Assembly: GCA_014879345.1 (NCBI GenBank)
Contig: JACSSI010000065.1
Span: 1 to 12,281 of the forward strand
From: Anaerolineae bacterium
GTDB taxonomy: Bacteria > Chloroflexota > Anaerolineae > Promineifilales > Promineifilaceae
Direction of reading: 5' to 3'
DNA length: 12,281 bases
In this document: positions 6,285-12,281 of the stretch, piece after piece
How the letters are laid out: the number at the start of each line of letters is the position of its first letter
How positions within the stretch are numbered: the first letter of the stretch is position 1
Translations under genes and position numbers: made by a program
The notes under the pieces: model-generated
Told to the model about the DNA's origin: nothing
The model's database searches: none
What the model saw: only the letters and a program-made list of their open reading frames with translations

Positions 6285-6653
6285 ATGGCAAATACAGTTT
6301 TAATTGTTGAGAATGAGCCGTTTGTTTTGGATGCGATGGAAGAGATTTTGTCCACCGTTGGATTTAAATCAATTTGTGTACGTGATGGAAATCGGGGGAT
6401 TGATACATACAAAGAGCGTTCTGGTGAGATTGATATTGTTATTTTAGATATGAATTTGCCAGGGATGACAGGGTCTGAAGTGTATCGGGTGATGCAACAA
6501 GTTAATCCTAATGTGAAGGTGATTGTTTCTTCAGGTTATGATGAACTTGATGTGGTGGAAAGGTTGGGGGAGTCAAAGCCAGCTTCTATTTTGAAAAAGC
6601 CGTTTAATGCTCAAATGCTTCTTGATCAGGTTCAATCTGTGCTTTCTTCTTGA
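6285..6653 (+). CDS. Single-domain response regulator (CheY-like receiver)
   Basis: A 122-residue protein made of one receiver domain and no output domain. Phospho-acceptor is Asp55 in VILDMNLPGM. The usual acidic pair is Glu9 and Asn10 in LIVENEP, a weaker Mg2+ site than Asp-Asp. The switch Ser is S83 in VSSGYD, and the conserved Lys is K105 in LKKPF. It should accept phosphate from the kinase encoded 18 bp upstream and act by protein contact; it cannot bind DNA itself. No ribosome site is visible before the ATG, so coupling to the kinase gene is plausible. Its last 22 bases overlap the 3' end of tlyA on the other strand. A plausible downstream partner is the STAND/TPR pair, but this is inference from position only. 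Confidence 0.93.
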   Translation: MANTVLIVENEPFVLDAMEEILSTVGFKSICVRDGNRGIDTYKERSGEIDIVILDMNLPGMTGSEVYRVMQQVNPNVKVIVSSGYDELDVVERLGESKPASILKKPFNAQMLLDQVQSVLSS

Positions 6654-7441
6654 TTTGCTGATACGTGATTAATTTTTTCTTCAATGATTTCTTGGCCGAG
6701 TAACGGCCGTTCCCCTACATTAAACCACGCTAAAAATTCAATATTGCCATCAGAGCCTTTTACAGGTGATTGCATTACATCAACAAAAGCATATCCGTTA
6801 TTTTGCGCCCAGTAGATGATATCGTGCAGCACTTGTTGGTGAACGGCCGTTTCCTTGACAATGCCCCCTTTTCCCACCTGCTTTGGCCCCGCTTCAAATT
6901 GAGGTTTGATAAGTGTGACAATGTCTGCTTTTTTGATCAGCCATTTTTTTACAGCAGGTAAAATGAGCCTGAGCGAAATAAAAGAGACATCTATACAAAC
7001 AAACGATACCTGATTATCTAGCGTTTCTAGATAACGGGCATTGGTGCGTTCCATAACTGCTACCCGCTCATCCTGGCGTAAATTCCAGTCCAACTGCCCA
7101 TAGCCAACGTCAATAGCAAAAACTTTTGCCGCGCCATTTTGCAAAAGCACATCGGTGAAGCCCCCCGTACACGCACCAACATCAGCACATAAACGGCCGT
7201 TTACACCAATGCCAAACGTTTCCAATGCCCCCGCCAGCTTGAACCCGCCGCGTCCCACATAAGGCATCGGTGTCTTGAGTGTGATGTCAGCGTCATAGGG
7301 AACGGCCGTTCCCGCCTTATCCACACGTTTGCCATCCAAAAACACCTCGCCAGCCAAAATAAGAGCTTGCCCTTTTGCTCTTGTGGGGGCAAGCTCTTTT
7401 TCAACCAGCAATTTATCAATGCGAATTTTCTTTTGTGCCAC
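6632..7441 (-). CDS. tlyA: TlyA-family rRNA (cytidine-2'-O)-methyltransferase / hemolysin A family
   Basis: A 269-residue S4 plus FtsJ-type protein. Known TlyA enzymes methylate the 2'-OH of cytidines in 23S and, in some lineages, 16S rRNA, and confer capreomycin sensitivity. An N-terminal S4 RNA-binding domain (about 1-60, KIRIDKLLVEKELAPTRAKG) leads to a SAM motif DVGACTGGF (87-95). The FtsJ-type K-D-K-E set is visible as K68, D151 (DVSFISL), K179 (LIKPQFE) and E235. KGGIV (191-195) is a family signature. Length is normal for the family. Start is GTG at 7441. Its AAGG ribosome site is formed by the stop codon of the upstream PA14 gene (TAAGG), so the two are translationally coupled with an 8-bp gap. 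It contains four exact AACGGCCGTT copies in different codon phases. Tail-to-tail overlap with the response regulator is 22 bp. Confidence 0.95.
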   Translation of the reverse strand: MAQKKIRIDKLLVEKELAPTRAKGQALILAGEVFLDGKRVDKAGTAVPYDADITLKTPMPYVGRGGFKLAGALETFGIGVNGRLCADVGACTGGFTDVLLQNGAAKVFAIDVGYGQLDWNLRQDERVAVMERTNARYLETLDNQVSFVCIDVSFISLRLILPAVKKWLIKKADIVTLIKPQFEAGPKQVGKGGIVKETAVHQQVLHDIIYWAQNNGYAFVDVMQSPVKGSDGNIEFLAWFNVGERPLLGQEIIEEKINHVSANQEESTD

Positions 7442-7449
7442 AGAAAACC

Positions 7450-8907
7450 TTATGGGACTGGCGTATTCGTCGCCGTACTTGTTGCTGTACTGGTAGCCGT
7501 GGTGGTTGCTGTGCTTGTAGCTGTGGCTGTTGTTGTCGTTGTAGGCGTAGCCGTAGCTGTTGCTGTTGCCGTGGTAATTACAACAGGATTGATGGCTAAT
7601 TGTATTTGGGCATTTCCGGTGCCTTCAAAATATTCCACAGTGACCTTTTGCGTGCCAGAAAGCTGTATATCTGCTTGATAGGTTTGTGGACTTGAAACTG
7701 TGTGCCATTCATCTATGATTGTGGTATTACCCACTTTCACCCGAACGCCATCATCCACATTTACTCTAAATCGGTACATAGCTGAACTGCCAAAGTTGTA
7801 ATTCCTGAACCAGCGGATAGAGAAATTGTCAGAGGGAAGCGCACTTGGAGAACCCTGTTGCCAATTAAAATCAATCGTATTGTCCTGATTGATATACACA
7901 GGGGGCTGACCTAAATTATTGTTGGCATAATACTCGCCAATCCAGGCATTGCTTTGTGTTAACTGCCAGCCGACAGCAATGCGAGCATCCCCTTTATCTT
8001 CAAAATATTGCGTTTGGACCTGATGTTGTCCTCCAGACAGCGTGATGTTTCCATAAAGTACATTATTTGTGGCATTCGTCCATTGGTTAATCACAGTAGT
8101 GCCATCAACAAAAACGCGCACACCGTCATCACTAAAGGCATAAAACAAATAGTTTGCTCCGCTGAAATTGCCATTGTAGCGCCAGTTAACAGAAAAATTA
8201 TCGCTATTAACTGGTGAACCTGGTGACCCAGTTCCCCAATTAAAAATCAAATAAATGTTGTTTATTGGGGATATAAAGTCTTCACGAGCCATGACAATTG
8301 GATTTTCTAAATTTTTATTATTGTAATAATCACCGCGCCAGGCGCCAGGAACCGGGGTAACTGATGCGGCGGCTGAAGTGACGGTAGCTGCCATTTGGGT
8401 AGCTGTAGCAGCGAATTGGGTGGCTGTGCCGGCGATTCTTGTTTGGGTAATGGCTTGCGTGGCAGTTTCAGCGATAGCCGTTTGGGTAGATCGGGGAATC
8501 GCTCTCGTGACAGTGGGTAAATTGGATGTGCCTCCAGACCCACCAGAAATGATGATTACGTTTCCGCCGGAAACGCCAGAGGCAGATCTCGTATTTATAC
8601 CTGGGGCAACGGCCGTGTTTACAAACGTAGGTGTCAGGTATGGTGTGCCTGATGGTCGGGGTGTCCAGGTAGATGTCTCTGTGGGGCCTTGTGGGCCACC
8701 CGTGCTGCTGGGCGTGATGCTTGGCACTTCAGCAATGGCGGCTTGGGTTGGCAGGTTTTCTGTCGAACTGCTGCCTGAGGATGATTGTTGATAGACGAGT
8801 GCCAGGATTATGCAAGCAAAAAGAATCAATAATATGAGGGCAGCGATGAGCCAGATAGGCACACCACTGTTTGAATTTTGTGGGTTTGGGGATTGTGTTC
8901 TTGCCAT
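7450..8907 (-). CDS. Membrane-anchored surface protein with two PA14 domains
   Basis: A 485-residue protein. Start ATG 8907 was chosen because AAGGAG lies nine bases upstream; the frame runs eight codons further to a TTG at 8931 without support. One membrane helix (17-38), then a long Ser/Thr/Pro/Gly-rich extracellular linker with a seven-residue repeat (ATQFAAT, ATQMAAT; about 138-180), then two PA14 domains. Domain one is about 189-315 (AWRGDYYNNKNLE ... FSDDGVRVFVDG); domain two is 321-439 (AWIGEYYANNNLG ... VDDGVRVKVG). They are 132 residues apart. PA14 domains often bind carbohydrate or act as adhesion modules; the DDGVRV pair is typical. The tail (444-485) is almost only Thr, Ala and Ser. 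There is no sortase or LPXTG signal. Likely displayed outside, N-terminus in the cytoplasm. It is co-transcribed with tlyA, an unexpected partner. Confidence 0.88.
   Translation of the reverse strand: MARTQSPNPQNSNSGVPIWLIAALILLILFACIILALVYQQSSSGSSSTENLPTQAAIAEVPSITPSSTGGPQGPTETSTWTPRPSGTPYLTPTFVNTAVAPGINTRSASGVSGGNVIIISGGSGGTSNLPTVTRAIPRSTQTAIAETATQAITQTRIAGTATQFAATATQMAATVTSAAASVTPVPGAWRGDYYNNKNLENPIVMAREDFISPINNIYLIFNWGTGSPGSPVNSDNFSVNWRYNGNFSGANYLFYAFSDDGVRVFVDGTTVINQWTNATNNVLYGNITLSGGQHQVQTQYFEDKGDARIAVGWQLTQSNAWIGEYYANNNLGQPPVYINQDNTIDFNWQQGSPSALPSDNFSIRWFRNYNFGSSAMYRFRVNVDDGVRVKVGNTTIIDEWHTVSSPQTYQADIQLSGTQKVTVEYFEGTGNAQIQLAINPVVITTATATATATPTTTTTATATSTATTTATSTATSTATNTPVP
7453..7578. 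repeat. Low-complexity Thr/Ala tail-coding tract
   Basis: The 3' end of the PA14 gene is a run of ACN and GCN codons, seen on the plus strand as tgt/cgt/gta/gct words recurring every six bases. It encodes alternating Thr-Ala and Thr-Ser runs. Such tracts are prone to replication slippage and to length variation between strains, and they explain the open antisense frames here. The tail could be a wall-spanning or O-glycosylated segment. Confidence 0.75.
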
Positions 8908-9006
8908 AACCAGCCGCTCCTTTCTTGCCAAAACGGTACAAACACACTTTATGTATACGTGCTTTAGTTTACCATAAAATGGTCAACTATAGCTAGGAAA
9001 TGACAA

Positions 9007-9960
9007 TTAGCTCTGATCTAAACGATTGCGCCAATCCATAAATGCGTCGTTTAGGCTTTGGCGCAAGTGGATTTCTGGTTTCCAGCCTGTATCTTTTGTG
9101 AGTTTAGCATGGCTGCCGTATAGGCATGGGGTGTCAGATGGTCTCATTCGTTCTGGGGCGTAAGTGATTTCAACGGCCGTTTCCGCAGCATCAATGAGCG
9201 CATTCAACAGGTAGTGGATGGATACCGCCTGCCCAGAGCAAATAAGGTATGCTTCCCCAGGAATTCCCTTTTCGGCTAACAGTTGGTAAGCACGCACCAC
9301 ATCACGCACATCTGTGAAATCACGCCGGGCATCTAAATTACCGACTGACATGACAGGGGGCTGCTGCCCCAGCTTGATAGCCGCCAGTTGGCTGGCAAAA
9401 TCTGGCACAACAAAACCCAAAGCCTGCCGTGGCCCGATGTGGTTGAATGGGCGTGCTTCTACCACAGGTAAATCATATCGTTGAGCGTAAACGGCCGTTA
9501 ACAGTCCAGCGGCCACCTTACTCACCCCGTATGGATGGCGGGGCTGCGGCCAGGTCTGCTCAGTGAGTGGCAAATCTTCTTCAGAAACATACCCGTAGAT
9601 TTCAGCGCTGGATACCACCACCACGCGCGGACGGCCAAACGCAATCGCCGCTTCCAACAAATTGGCCGTGCCGCCGGTATTGATGGCAATGGTTAAGGCG
9701 GGGTTTTGCCAGGAACGGGCTGGATAAGCCTGTCCGGCCAGGTGGTAGACGGTATCGGGTTGGGCTTGTTGAACGGCCGTTTTCAGCGAATCTAAATCGA
9801 GCAAATCTCCATAAATAGTGTGCAGTTGGGGATGTTCAGGCAAATCCTGGTGACTGGTCGCCGGGTGGGTTAGCGCGTAAATTTCATGCCCTTGCTCTAA
9901 TAAAGAGTCAACGAGATGAGAACCGGCAAAGCCTGTAGCCCCTGTGATAAAAATTCGCAT
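9007..9960 (-). CDS. NAD(P)-dependent SDR, GDP-mannose dehydratase / 4-keto-6-deoxymannose reductase-like
   Basis: A 317-residue extended short-chain dehydrogenase acting on a nucleotide sugar in the cytoplasm. Rossmann motif GATGFAG (7-13), D-L-L-D at 52-55, active-site Ser117/118 in VVVSSAEIYG, Tyr144 and Lys148 in PYGVSK. The stretch RPFNHIGPRQ (170-179) followed by GFVVPDFASQ is typical of GDP-mannose 4,6-dehydratase and, given the length, of GDP-6-deoxy-4-keto-mannose reductase (RMD, D-rhamnose synthesis). A dTDP- or UDP-sugar epimerase remains possible. Start ATG 9960 has AGGA six bases upstream and its own TATAAT promoter, so it is probably expressed alone. No sugar gene neighbours it; the PA14 protein downstream could be a related surface function, but that is only proximity. 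Three exact AACGGCCGTT copies, all as Thr-Ala-Val. Confidence 0.88.
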   Translation of the reverse strand: MRIFITGATGFAGSHLVDSLLEQGHEIYALTHPATSHQDLPEHPQLHTIYGDLLDLDSLKTAVQQAQPDTVYHLAGQAYPARSWQNPALTIAINTGGTANLLEAAIAFGRPRVVVVSSAEIYGYVSEEDLPLTEQTWPQPRHPYGVSKVAAGLLTAVYAQRYDLPVVEARPFNHIGPRQALGFVVPDFASQLAAIKLGQQPPVMSVGNLDARRDFTDVRDVVRAYQLLAEKGIPGEAYLICSGQAVSIHYLLNALIDAAETAVEITYAPERMRPSDTPCLYGSHAKLTKDTGWKPEIHLRQSLNDAFMDWRNRLDQS

Positions 9961-9992
9961 AGATAATCCTGTATGATAATTTCGTGACTTGC

Positions 9993-9998
9993 ATTATA
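9993..9998 (-). promoter_or_regulatory. -10 box TATAAT of the SDR gene
   Basis: Minus-strand GGTATAATGC holds a consensus -10 at 9998-9993, 32 bp before the ATG at 9960. The expected start near 9986 leaves a leader of about 26 nt with an AGGA ribosome site. No convincing -35 is seen at 16-18 bp. Confidence 0.6.
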
Positions 9999-10084
9999 CC
10001 TGATTGGATACCTGTGAGCAGTAGAGATTAGTCCAATTTTGCCTAACGTACTTTGGCATTAAGCAGTACCAAATTGAATCAATC

Positions 10085-11950
10085 TTAGCGCAAGACGCGC
10101 TTATCTTCTACCCGCTTTGTCACCTTGATATCGTCGAGATGTTCCAAAAGGGCGATGGCATATTTACGGCTGGTTTTAAGCAGATCGCGGGTTTGCGCGG
10201 CATCAATTTCACCATTTTTCTGCAAAAACTGGATAATTTGCCCTGTAAATCGTTCGTAATCTGGCGTTGCGTAGACCACATCATTGTTGATTTGCTTGAG
10301 TTTGCCCAAATCAAGCAGGGCAAAATAGACATCATCGCCAACGGCCGTTTTGCAATCCTTGACACTGGGTGAAACCACACCAGCCGCCGACATGCGCCGC
10401 AATAAATCGGAAACGGCCGTTTCCTGTTTGGCTGAAAACAAAATGTGATGGGCTGGTTGACGCAGCAGCGTGCCTTCCTCCACCACTAACCCGTCTGTTA
10501 TAGCCGCCTGCACCAGCGGATTAAACACCGGTGGCAGCAGTTGCAGCCGGCTGCGTAACTCTTCACGCGGCATACCCAGCCGCAGCGGATTTTCTCGATG
10601 ATACTGTTGCAGATATTTCGTGAGTTTATCCAGCAGTCCCTGCCAGCCAATGCGGGTTAGCACCTGTTTTTCCAGTGTGATGATTTGATCTTCGGTTTCC
10701 AGTTCAGCCAGAGCGGCAACGGCCGTTTCTTCATCCATTCCCGACTGTTTCAACAATTGGCTCGTGGTTGTCGGCTCGATGCGGCGTAACGTTTGCAGCA
10801 GCAGATCCGCTGGCGTGCCTTGCGCCAACGTTTCCAGCCGGGCTACCACATCAGCGCGGAAGCGGCGGTGTCGCCGGCCGGGATGCGGGTCTAGCACCAG
10901 ACCACCGCCTAATGTTTCGCCCGGAGAGGGGCGGCGCAAAATGAAGCGGTCTCGGCGAGCCGTGGCAATCGGTTCCGTCAGCGCCAGTTGCAGCCAACCG
11001 GTTTCACCCGGATTGATCTGCTGTGCGCCTAAAATTCGGGTTCGCGCCAACACTTCGGCCGCGCCCACAAACAGTTTCACTTCCATATTGTGCTTCAGCG
11101 GGCCAGAAGCATCTGCCAGATGCCGGTAGGAAGCATCTAGCAAAATGGTGTGGCTGATGACACCAGGCGCCGCCACCACAAACCCTCGGCGCACATCATC
11201 CCGGTCTACACCACTGATGTTGATGGCGACACGGCTGCCAGGCAGAGCCACATCCAGCTTGGTTTTGTGCGTCTGCAAGCCGCGCACGCGCCCTTTTAAC
11301 TCAGATGGTTGCAGTTCAACGGGATCACCAATACGAAAACGGCCGTCTAGCAGCGTCCCCGTCACCACTGTGCCAAAGCCAGACAAGCTGAACACACGGT
11401 CAACGGGTAAGCGGGGTCTGCCCAGGTCTGAGCGGGGTTCAGCGGCTGAAAGATGCTGCCACAACAGTTCCCGCAGTTCATCCAGGCCAGCGCCTGTTTT
11501 GGCTGAGACGGGAACAATCGGCGCTTTCGCTAAAACGGTGTCGGCCAGCGCTTCATGCAAATCCAGGATGACCAGTTCCAGCCAATCGGGGTCGTCAATG
11601 AGGTCGGTTTTGGTGAGCGCCACGATACCGCCGCCCACGTTTAGCAAGTCGAGAATGGCTAGATGTTCACGGGTTTGCGGCATCACGCCTTCGTCGGCGG
11701 CCACAACAAACAGCGCCAAATCAATGCCGCCTACGCCAGCCAGCATATTCTCGATGAAATCTCGATGGCCCGGCACATCCACCACACCGACTTCTTCGCC
11801 TGCGCCCAATTGCAGCCAGGCAAATCCGAGGTCGATGGTCATCTCCCGTTCTTTTTCTTCGCGCAAACGGTCAGGATCAATGCCAGTGAGGGCTTCTACG
11901 AGGGTGGATTTGCCGTGGTCTACATGCCCGGCTGTGCCGATTACATACAT
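10085..11950 (-). CDS. selB: Selenocysteine-specific elongation factor SelB
   Basis: A 621-residue GTPase that carries selenocysteyl-tRNA(Sec) to the ribosome at UGA codons marked by a SECIS hairpin. G1 GHVDHGKS (8-15), switch I Thr in REMTIDLGFAW (36-46), G3 DVPGH (58-62), G4 TKTD (113-116), G5 SAK (149-151). Domain II starts near PVDRVFSLSGFGTVVTGTL (182-200). The C-terminal half carries the winged-helix repeats that bind SECIS, ending in a helix-rich KNGEIDAAQTRDLLKTSRKYAIALLEHLD-type domain IV. Length fits bacterial SelB. Start: ATG 11950 gives the family N-terminus MYVIGTAGHVDHG; a TTG eight codons upstream (11974) is unlikely. No ribosome site precedes it, and a 16-bp hairpin sits 18 bp upstream. 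The organism must therefore make selenoproteins; selA, selD and tRNA-Sec are not in the window. G+C-rich. Confidence 0.96.
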   Translation of the reverse strand: MYVIGTAGHVDHGKSTLVEALTGIDPDRLREEKEREMTIDLGFAWLQLGAGEEVGVVDVPGHRDFIENMLAGVGGIDLALFVVAADEGVMPQTREHLAILDLLNVGGGIVALTKTDLIDDPDWLELVILDLHEALADTVLAKAPIVPVSAKTGAGLDELRELLWQHLSAAEPRSDLGRPRLPVDRVFSLSGFGTVVTGTLLDGRFRIGDPVELQPSELKGRVRGLQTHKTKLDVALPGSRVAINISGVDRDDVRRGFVVAAPGVISHTILLDASYRHLADASGPLKHNMEVKLFVGAAEVLARTRILGAQQINPGETGWLQLALTEPIATARRDRFILRRPSPGETLGGGLVLDPHPGRRHRRFRADVVARLETLAQGTPADLLLQTLRRIEPTTTSQLLKQSGMDEETAVAALAELETEDQIITLEKQVLTRIGWQGLLDKLTKYLQQYHRENPLRLGMPREELRSRLQLLPPVFNPLVQAAITDGLVVEEGTLLRQPAHHILFSAKQETAVSDLLRRMSAAGVVSPSVKDCKTAVGDDVYFALLDLGKLKQINNDVVYATPDYERFTGQIIQFLQKNGEIDAAQTRDLLKTSRKYAIALLEHLDDIKVTKRVEDKRVLR

Positions 11951-11967
11951 TGAAAGGCAGAATGTTA

Positions 11968-12013
11968 AAGGCAAAAGGCAGAATCGGTGTTTCTGATTTC
12001 TGCCTTTTGCCTT
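11968..12013 (-). other. Perfect 16-bp stem-loop between the upstream gene and selB
   Basis: aaggcaaaaggcagaa (11968-11983) is exactly complementary to ttctgccttttgcctt (11998-12013), leaving a 14-nt loop. The left-arm word aaaggcagaat is also repeated directly at 11953-11963 and 11974-11984. It starts 11 bp after the stop of the upstream gene and ends 18 bp before the selB ATG. No U-tract follows, so it is not a classic terminator. It may be an intercistronic processing or attenuation hairpin, or a small dispersed repeat element. Confidence 0.55.
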
Positions 12014-12024
12014 CTGATTTTAAT

Positions 12025-12281
12025 TTAGTCTTCGCGGATAGGAACCAGGGCTGGTTGACGGCGGCGATTTGGATTTTGGTTAATCGCTTTTTCAACTTCT
12101 TCCAGCCACATGCGCGGCAGTTGCTTGAGCACATCTGCCTGTGCGGTTTGCACACGCCAAAGTGTGTCTTTGTCGTCGCCGAAAAGTTTGAGGCTTTCTT
12201 CTAGCAGGATAATTTGCTCACCCACCTGGCGCAGTTGGCGGTTGAGGGAAGACCAGCGTTGTTCAAGCTCCAGGTCGTAGG
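12025..12281 (-). CDS. Hypothetical protein, C-terminal 84 residues only
   Basis: The frame is open to the window edge, and the stop TAA is at 12025-12027. The internal GTG at 12225 is not a convincing start because the same frame continues upstream as coding-like sequence (YDLELEQRWSSLNRQLRQ). The visible part is charged and mostly helical with Leu/Glu spacing like a coiled coil, ending in an Arg/Pro/Gln-rich tail (NPNRRRQPALVPIRED). No enzyme motif or membrane segment is visible. It precedes selB on the same strand with a 74-bp gap that holds the hairpin, so an operon is possible. I do not recognise the family; nothing here matches the C-terminus I would expect of SelA. Confidence 0.6.
   Translation of the reverse strand, partial: YDLELEQRWSSLNRQLRQVGEQIILLEESLKLFGDDKDTLWRVQTAQADVLKQLPRMWLEEVEKAINQNPNRRRQPALVPIRED

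Larger units (their letters stand above)
1610..11347. repeat. Highly iterated 10-bp palindrome AACGGCCGTT, dispersed copies
   Basis: Exact copies start at 1610, 5208, 6702, 6842, 7192, 7301, 9172, 9490, 9772, 10340, 10412 and 10718. Single-mismatch copies start at 1756, 8608 and 11338; a two-mismatch copy starts at 5024. Random chance for one exact 10-mer in 12,281 bases is about 0.01 by simple arithmetic. Coding copies fall in all three codon phases: Thr-Ala-Val (most), Asn-Gly-Arg (7192, 5208) and Glu-Arg-Pro (6702). One copy is intergenic (1610). The word, not a peptide, is therefore repeated. Four copies lie in tlyA, three in the SDR gene and three in selB; none lies in the visible lepA, the small peptide gene, the STAND, kinase or regulator genes. 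The closest known parallel is cyanobacterial HIP1 (GCGATCGC), a different sequence. Confidence 0.9.

Noticed and set aside
2574..6653. Mobile element carrying the signalling island
   Set aside because: No transposase, integrase, terminal inverted repeats or attachment-site duplication was found at the borders; transfer is suggested only by composition.
6759..6776. acaggtgatt inside tlyA as another operator copy
   Set aside because: A single partial match within conserved coding sequence, no 11-bp neighbours and no promoter next to it.
7367..7678. Plus-strand frames opposite the Thr/Ala tail, Val/Ala repeats
   Set aside because: Antisense of a low-complexity coding tract; the sense PA14 and tlyA genes are far better supported.
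8378..8791. 137-codon plus-strand open frame opposite the PA14 linker
   Set aside because: Val/Ala-rich product created by antisense reading of Thr/Ala/Pro codons.
8952..8986. TTGACC (minus strand) with GTATACAT as promoter of the PA14 gene
   Set aside because: Spacing to the possible -10 is about 23 bp; not convincing.
10764..11129. 121-codon plus-strand open frame opposite selB
   Set aside because: Arg/Ser-rich shadow of selB with no motif or ribosome site.
11145..11996. 283-codon plus-strand open frame opposite selB
   Set aside because: Ser/Arg/Pro/Thr-rich low-complexity translation, fully antisense to a clear SelB; a shadow of the G+C-rich gene.

Overview
The window looks like a chromosomal segment of a Chloroflexota bacterium (Anaerolineae/Ardenticatenia/Caldilineae type). 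This is inferred from the Thr/Ala-rich linkers and 'TATQ' heptads around PA14 domains in a membrane-anchored surface protein, the split HTH-NB-ARC/TPR signalling proteins, and the housekeeping genes lepA, tlyA and selB. No single marker here proves the phylum.

Layout. On the minus strand, 1-1549 is most of lepA (its 3' end lies outside), apparently with a leaderless promoter. Minus-strand 1683-2153 encodes a degenerate DJ-1/PfpI-like protein. Upstream of it, at 2234-2404, is a 56-residue single-pass membrane peptide with a good ribosome binding site. Then comes a plus-strand, AT-rich block: an HTH/NB-ARC (STAND) ATPase at 2583-4028, a protein of eight TPRs at 4032-5237 in the same reading frame and separated by one TAA stop, a sensor-less histidine kinase at 5463-6266 and a receiver-only response regulator at 6285-6653. 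The strand then flips back to minus for the rest: tlyA (6632-7441, overlapping the regulator tail to tail), a double-PA14 membrane protein (7450-8907) in operon with tlyA, a nucleotide-sugar SDR (9007-9960), selB (10085-11950), and the C-terminus of an unrecognised gene (12025 to the end).

How the parts may work together. Two promoters, one for the 56-residue peptide (minus strand) and one for the histidine kinase (plus strand), carry the same architecture: tandem 11-bp repeats with core ATTTGCAG/ATTTACAG, no recognisable -35, and a TATGCTT -10 whose start is exactly 35 bp from the start of a shared caggtgattt block in both. This resembles operators of OmpR/PhoB- or SARP-type activators and ties the minus-strand peptide (and perhaps the DJ-1-like gene) to the plus-strand two-component genes as one regulon, with the STAND/TPR pair between them. 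The role of this unit is unknown.

A second genome-scale signal is the 10-bp palindrome AACGGCCGTT: 12 exact copies and several near copies, in all three codon phases of genes and once between genes. It behaves like the highly iterated palindrome HIP1 of cyanobacteria. It is abundant in tlyA, the SDR and selB but nearly absent from the AT-rich signalling block, which fits a different history for that block. G+C of sampled lines is 19/60 at 4801-4860 against 39/60 at 11401-11460.
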